A stretch of 10,366 bases of DNA from JBCDIQ01 sp039024295. Lineage in GTDB: Bacteria; Bacteroidota; Bacteroidia; J057. Position numbers and translations under genes: made by a program. The notes under the pieces were generated by a model. It was given only the letters and a program-made list of their open reading frames with translations. It had not been told where the DNA came from and did not search any database. Shown one piece after another: positions 6,764 through 10,366 of this stretch. Every line of letters starts with the position of its first letter. Within the stretch, counting starts at the first letter, position 1. The stretch covers positions 1 to 10,366 of the forward strand of contig JBCDIQ010000201.1 of assembly GCA_039024295.1 (NCBI GenBank), read 5' to 3'.

Positions 6764-7438
6764 TTATTTCACGGTTCCTTTCAGCTTTTCTGCAAAAGCC
6801 TTTTGAAACTTCTCTACTTTCGGACCTACCACAAACATGCAATAGGGCTGTCGTGGATTATCATTGAAGTAATTTTGGTGATAATCTTCTGCCTTGTAGA
6901 AAATGTCAAGGGGACTGATTTCTGTTACGATGGGATCTGACCAAAGACCGGATTCCTGTGCAGCCGCTTTGGAGGCTTCTGCTATCTTTTTTTGCTCTTC
7001 ATCGTGGTAAAATACAACCGAGCGATATTGGGTCCCTACATCATTGCCCTGACGATTGAGGGTGGTAGGATCATGCGTGCGCCAGAAAATTTCCAGCAAC
7101 TCACCATAAGAGACCTTTTCAGGATCATATCCGATCTGGATTACTTCAGCATGGCCGGTTGTACCGCTGCACACTTCCCGATAGGAAGGATTTTTAACAG
7201 AGCCTCCAGAATAACCAGATGCTACAGATTCAACTCCCTCTACCTGTTGGTAGATGGCCTCAGTACACCAGAAACAGCCGGAACCAAAGGTGGCCAGCTT
7301 CAGGTTTTTTGTTGACATAGTGGTATTGCTAATCGAACTTGCAGTTTGGGTGGTCGAGCCTTCTTGCCCGCAGGCAGTTGCTCCTAGTACCAGGATTCCA
7401 ACCGCTAGCATCCACCAATGGTTTAATTGAGTTTGCAT
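6764..7438 (-). CDS. msrA: Peptide-methionine (S)-S-oxide reductase MsrA, lipoprotein form
   Basis: Reduces methionine-S-sulfoxide in proteins back to methionine. The catalytic motif GSGCFWC (52-58) carries the nucleophile Cys55. GYSGG (75-79), the segment ending TGHAEVIQIGYDP (94-106), DPTTLNRQGNDVGTQYRS (123-140) and YHQNYF (186-191) are all family motifs. Cys90 and Cys200 are possible resolving cysteines. Residues 1-23 form a signal peptide with a hydrophobic core and a lipobox-like ATAC ending at Cys23, followed by a Ser/Thr-rich linker to about residue 45. The protein is therefore likely a periplasm-facing lipoprotein. Start ATG 7438 is preceded by GGAAGG at good spacing. Met41 (MSTKNLK, 7318) would give a cytoplasmic enzyme of ordinary form. 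It is divergent from the ATE-like gene, with an 87-base gap. Alanine at the -3 lipobox position is tolerated but not ideal. Confidence 0.95.
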   Translation of the reverse strand: MQTQLNHWWMLAVGILVLGATACGQEGSTTQTASSISNTTMSTKNLKLATFGSGCFWCTEAIYQQVEGVESVASGYSGGSVKNPSYREVCSGTTGHAEVIQIGYDPEKVSYGELLEIFWRTHDPTTLNRQGNDVGTQYRSVVFYHDEEQKKIAEASKAAAQESGLWSDPIVTEISPLDIFYKAEDYHQNYFNDNPRQPYCMFVVGPKVEKFQKAFAEKLKGTVK

Positions 7439-7503
7439 ATCACCCTTCCTACGAAAACAACTTACACGGGTTTTCAGGAAAAACGAAAAGTAATTTGTAA
7501 TTT

Positions 7504-7509
7504 AAGGAG
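7504..7509 (+). promoter_or_regulatory. AAGGAG, distant ribosome binding site for the ATE-like gene
   Basis: AAGGAG is the only clear Shine-Dalgarno-like sequence before the ATG at 7526, but the gap is 16 bases, longer than usual. An in-frame TAA (7520-7522) lies between it and the ATG, so no earlier start is possible. It may be a weak or unused site, as Bacteroidota often initiate without one. Confidence 0.3.
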
Positions 7510-7525
7510 TCTATAGTAATAAAGC

Positions 7526-8623
7526 ATGTCCGTTCAACGTTTGCCGGTAGAATATTGTTTTCCGCAAACCCTCTCCCCAGAAGGCCTTGATGTATTTCTG
7601 GCAAGTGGATGGTTTAGAAGCGGTGGAATGCTGTACCGGTCTCGCATTGTATGCCTGGGAGCGGAACTTTATTCGGTGATAAACATACGATTGAGGGTTT
7701 CATCCTATCAACCTTCGAAGCGTCACAGGCGGCTTTTAAGAAAAAATCAACCCCTTTTTCGAGTTGAAGTAGGTCCCGCCTACATTTCCTCCAGAAAAGA
7801 AGAATTGTACAGGGCACATCGCCATCGGTTTAAGGGATTTGTGTTTGATGAACTCCGTGAATTGCTAAGCCTGGAGGAAGGGATCTTTAACACCTGGGAG
7901 GTAGCTGTTTATGACGGTGACCAGTTAGTGGCCGTAAGCTTCTTCGATATTGGCAGAGAAGGTATCGCCAGCCTATTGGCTATTTATGATCAAAATTATT
8001 CAAAATATAGCCTGGGCATATTCACGATGCTGTGTGAAGTTGATTTTGCCCAGCGCAATGGCATTGACTTTTTCTACCCGGGCTATGTCTTACATAAGTC
8101 ATCAGAATTTGACTACAAGCTCCAGTTGGGCAGGCTTGAGTACCGAGGAACAGATGACCAATGGTATACTTTTGACCATGAACCAGCCATAAAATATCCC
8201 AGTGCCGAATTGCAGCAACGCATTCAAGATGCAGAAAAGGAATTGAGCAATGTGGGGCTCACTTCTTATCAACTTCTGTATCCTTTTTTTTCCGTCGGAT
8301 ACCTGGATTTCTTGGAAGAATCGTTCGTGAAAAGTCCGCTTTTCATCCGAATAAATGAAGCTAACTCCAGGTCGGAGGAGGTCATTCTGGAATATTTGCT
8401 TGAGGACAATGAATATGTCCTTAGCCAAGTAACTCCCTGCGACCTCTATGATGACATGGTGAAACCGCAGGTAGGAATGGAATGCCAGACTAACGACCGA
8501 ATGTGGCAGCAGGACCTGCTAACCTATGATGTTACCCTGTGTAAATCAAAAAGTCTTCAGGAGGTTATCTGGAGGGCTAGAGATATTTTACAGCGGGAAC
8601 GCATATGGGATCAATCTGTATAA
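7526..8623 (+). CDS. Arginyl/leucyl-tRNA--protein transferase-like (ATE-type GNAT) protein
   Basis: Residues 20-240 resemble ATE1/Bpt enzymes, which move an amino acid from tRNA to the N-terminus of target proteins. In order: GWFRSGGMLYR (28-38), matching the family's GFRRSG..YRP; RRLLRKN (68-74), matching RR.L.RN; a strand VAVYDGDQLVAVSFFDIG (126-143); and then the strongest stretch, YDQNYSKYSLGIFTMLCEVD (154-173), followed by GIDFFYPGYVLH (179-190) and FDYKLQLGRLEY (195-206), corresponding to YDP.y..SLG....EI, YLGYYI and M.YK..f.P. The CxxC-type cysteine cluster of true ATE N-domains is absent; only Cys43 remains in that region. Similar reduced proteins are common in Bacteroidota. Residues 241-365 form an acidic tail I do not recognise. 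The enzyme's substrate, or whether it still uses tRNA, is unknown. It is transcribed alone. Confidence 0.7.
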   Translation: MSVQRLPVEYCFPQTLSPEGLDVFLASGWFRSGGMLYRSRIVCLGAELYSVINIRLRVSSYQPSKRHRRLLRKNQPLFRVEVGPAYISSRKEELYRAHRHRFKGFVFDELRELLSLEEGIFNTWEVAVYDGDQLVAVSFFDIGREGIASLLAIYDQNYSKYSLGIFTMLCEVDFAQRNGIDFFYPGYVLHKSSEFDYKLQLGRLEYRGTDDQWYTFDHEPAIKYPSAELQQRIQDAEKELSNVGLTSYQLLYPFFSVGYLDFLEESFVKSPLFIRINEANSRSEEVILEYLLEDNEYVLSQVTPCDLYDDMVKPQVGMECQTNDRMWQQDLLTYDVTLCKSKSLQEVIWRARDILQRERIWDQSV

Positions 8624-8721
8624 CCTTTACATGTGACTACTAACCCCTTTTTTTAAGCCATTCGCTAAAAAGCGACTTAGATACGGAAGGGATGTGTTAT
8701 TTTGCCTGAAATCACCATGAA

Positions 8722-9462
8722 ATGTTTGATTCAGCAGTAAAATTAGTTCTCGGAACTTTGGTAGGGGTAGCGTTGGTTGCAGCTGGTTGTAACACCACAG
8801 CTGAGGCCGATACTGGCGAGCAAGAAGCCTTGATCGCTCCAGAAAAGGATTCCATTAAAATTGATATCGAAGGACAAGAGGAGCAAGTACAAACTACCAT
8901 TACCGGAGTTACAGAAGACCCCAACCGCTTTCCAGCTATCACCTTAAAAGGCGATTCGACCCTTTACTTTGAAGCATTTAATACCCGTTTTACCCTTCGG
9001 CACGATTTTCCGTTGGTACCTGTTACCAATGATAAACTGAGCTGGATTGAGGAAGACAATTTTAATGAGCAAAATGGGGTATACGTCACCTACGTGGTGG
9101 CTGCGCGGGAAATTAAACTTGCAGCTGCCAACGTTCGGGTTGATTATATCACCAAGGATTTTCCCTCCTTTGGCTCTGCTGATTCAGCACTTCTGTGGGT
9201 AGACGATTTTTTCATCGTGCCACCTGAGTCCAGGGAAATTAGAGCTGCGCACACCGTTACCACTGAGTCTGGAAAGCCAGCCTACTGCAAGGAGGTCTTT
9301 TCTGTACGTAAGGAAGGACTCTCTGGAAAATTTATTGCCTTTGCGTACCTAGATGCAAGTCCGGAGCATTTGGTAGGCTTTAACCTCACTGCAGTGGACA
9401 GCTTTGAGTACAAGGATGCCCTGCCAGCCTTTTATGATTTGGTGAAGTCATATGGGGAGTAA
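8722..9462 (+). CDS. Putative lipoprotein of unknown function
   Basis: A 246-residue protein that I do not recognise. Residues 1-23 look like a lipoprotein signal peptide: one lysine, a hydrophobic core (LVLGTLVGVALVA) and AAGC with Cys23 as the lipidated residue. A flexible acidic linker follows to about residue 60, then a mixed region rich in strands and aromatic residues, containing TLYFEAFNTRFTLRHDFP (80-97) and ending in a segment that may form an amphipathic helix (KDALPAFYDLVKSYGE). There are no further membrane spans and only one other cysteine. It is probably anchored to the periplasmic face of a membrane. No ribosome binding site is visible. An ATG five bases upstream (8717) opens a separate 7-codon frame ending at 8740, which overlaps the start. 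The gene stands alone, convergent with the next gene, with 28 bases between them. Confidence 0.75.
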   Translation: MFDSAVKLVLGTLVGVALVAAGCNTTAEADTGEQEALIAPEKDSIKIDIEGQEEQVQTTITGVTEDPNRFPAITLKGDSTLYFEAFNTRFTLRHDFPLVPVTNDKLSWIEEDNFNEQNGVYVTYVVAAREIKLAAANVRVDYITKDFPSFGSADSALLWVDDFFIVPPESREIRAAHTVTTESGKPAYCKEVFSVRKEGLSGKFIAFAYLDASPEHLVGFNLTAVDSFEYKDALPAFYDLVKSYGE

Positions 9463-9471
9463 GTGACTTAC
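9459..9471. repeat. 13-base palindrome over a stop codon
   Basis: GTAAGT-G-ACTTAC is a perfect odd palindrome that spans the TAA of the lipoprotein gene, in the short gap between two convergent genes. As RNA it could pair only 5 bp around a 3-base loop, and no T-run follows on either strand. It is too weak to call a terminator. Confidence 0.3.
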
Positions 9472-9490
9472 AGCCTATCAGATTTGTGCC

Positions 9491-10357
9491 TCATGTAAGG
9501 GAAAAATAGTACACCCAGTCCCATTTGTCCTCTGGGAGCATGGCTTCGGCCATTTCTTTTACTTGGCGCGCCGACTCTCCTTGGGTGATGAGGATATCAT
9601 TTACCATCGCATAATGGAGACCATGAAGCCCGAGTTCCTTCAGCCGTTTTTTCTTTTGACGACTGTTTATCTTACCCAAATGCCAGTTGTACTTCCCCTC
9701 TAGCTCTGGATGCGCTTCCAGCAATTCGCCAATCTCGTAGTAATAGTATTTCCGGTTTTTTGCGTTCTTCATGTACAAATTCAGCTTGTCCTCCGGACTT
9801 TGCGTTTTCTTTTTTGGCTTAACAAATGGCAGTTGGGTGACGATTCCGTAATTAGCTTTAGCCTCGTTGTACTCTCGGTTCACAGAGGTTCGAATGCCAC
9901 CGCCAAAATATACGGGAGAGCGGTATAAGAAACCATCATACACAATTTTCCCTTTGTAAGGCAGTAGTACCGTTTTGATATATGCTGGGTTTACATTGCG
10001 CAGCATATCCTGCAAAGGATCGAATAGCGATACCACTCCGTAGGCGACACCACCCTGAAGAAGAATGGTATGTTTTTTCAGGTACTTAACGACGAAAAAA
10101 TCGCCCTCCACAAAGTCCTTGAATCCTCGACAAATCGAAAGCTCTTCTTCAGACAACTCAAACGGGTTTTCTGCCACGAATGAATCCATGATGCTAGGGG
10201 CTTCGTAAAGTTTATCCCTTAGCGATACTTTCTCTTCCGTGGAGAGTTGCTGAAAGGAGTCAGCATCCCAATCCGCGGTAAATAAATTACTGCTTCGACC
10301 TGCATATATCATCATGTACATCCGCAGGTTTAGGAATTCTCGGCGCTGACGGTGCAC
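9491..10357 (-). CDS. Conserved-looking protein of unknown function, possibly 5'-partial
   Basis: At least 288 residues, soluble, with no signal peptide or membrane span. The middle carries a motif I have seen in unnamed proteins of several phyla but cannot attach to a function: LLPYKGKIVYDGFL (131-144) then VYFGGGIRTSV (149-159) and EYNEAKANYGI (162-172). A basic linker (VKPKKKT, 179-185) leads to a C-terminal region rich in Lys, Arg and Tyr (about 190-250). The first start codon in frame is GTG 10357, but the frame stays open through the three codons to the window edge, so the gene may begin outside. Met13 (10321) and Met15 (10315) are alternative starts. There is no catalytic signature I can name. 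It is convergent with the lipoprotein gene and looks like an ordinary chromosomal gene in base use. Confidence 0.7.
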   Translation of the reverse strand: MHRQRREFLNLRMYMMIYAGRSSNLFTADWDADSFQQLSTEEKVSLRDKLYEAPSIMDSFVAENPFELSEEELSICRGFKDFVEGDFFVVKYLKKHTILLQGGVAYGVVSLFDPLQDMLRNVNPAYIKTVLLPYKGKIVYDGFLYRSPVYFGGGIRTSVNREYNEAKANYGIVTQLPFVKPKKKTQSPEDKLNLYMKNAKNRKYYYYEIGELLEAHPELEGKYNWHLGKINSRQKKKRLKELGLHGLHYAMVNDILITQGESARQVKEMAEAMLPEDKWDWVYYFSLT

Positions 10358-10366
10358 TAGACGGGA

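Noticed and set aside
6992..7315. 107-codon plus-strand frame inside msrA
   Set aside because: It lies opposite the MsrA catalytic domain, which is clearly the coding strand.
7439..7525. Promoters in the msrA/ATE-like divergent gap
   Set aside because: Only partial -7 matches (for example TACTTTTC on the minus strand) without a -33 element at proper spacing; not enough to call.
8641..8675. Run of seven T (8648-8654) and small hairpin TCGCT-AAAA-AGCGA (8662-8675) after the ATE-like gene, as a terminator
   Set aside because: The hairpin lies after the T-run and no T-run follows it on either strand; no stem precedes the T-run.
8697..8704. TTATTTTG before the lipoprotein gene as a -7 promoter element
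   Set aside because: One mismatch in the -7 element and no TTG about 20 bases upstream; the leader would be only about 11 bases.
1..10366. A defence, mobile or phage system in the window
   Set aside because: No nuclease, helicase, recombinase, toxin-antitoxin pair, CRISPR repeat or structural phage gene was seen; the genes are of chromosomal housekeeping and envelope type.

Overview
The window looks like chromosomal DNA from a member of Bacteroidota or a close relative in the same superphylum. This is an inference from several signs. Two promoter-like sites match the TTG / TAnnTTTG type used by Bacteroidota sigma factors, most starts lack a clear Shine-Dalgarno, and several proteins resemble Bacteroidota families: the deacetylase with an extra N-terminal domain, the arginyltransferase-like protein and the long YfhO-type membrane protein. 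Base composition looks moderate and even, and I see no transposase, integrase, phage gene, CRISPR array, tRNA or rRNA.

Layout: (1) 54-788, minus: MlaE/YrbE-type ABC permease for lipid transport to or from the outer membrane; its usual partners would lie left of the window. (2) 872-3839, plus: a tightly packed three-gene operon in which consecutive genes overlap by 4 and 16 bases. It encodes a NodB-like polysaccharide deacetylase relative, a FemAB/BioF2-type acyltransferase and uracil phosphoribosyltransferase (upp). A promoter-like site lies at 797-828. (3) 3864-6482, minus: an 872-residue YfhO-family membrane protein, convergent with upp, with its own promoter-like site at 6579-6609. (4) 6764-7438, minus: a lipoprotein-type methionine sulfoxide reductase MsrA, followed by a strong terminator hairpin at 6634-6668. 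(5) 7526-8623, plus: an ATE/leucyl-arginyl-tRNA-protein transferase-like protein with an extra C-terminal region. (6) 8722-9462, plus: an unrecognised lipoprotein. (7) 9491 to the right edge, minus: a conserved-looking protein of unknown function, possibly continuing beyond the window.

The common theme is the cell envelope: lipid transport, carbohydrate deacetylation or acyl transfer, a large membrane enzyme and two lipoproteins. Housekeeping functions (pyrimidine salvage, repair of oxidised methionine, possible N-terminal protein tagging) are mixed in. I found no convincing new multi-gene system. The points most worth checking are the coupling of upp to two envelope-type enzymes, the altered ATE-like protein with its tail, the possible two-start MsrA, and the two proteins without a recognised function.
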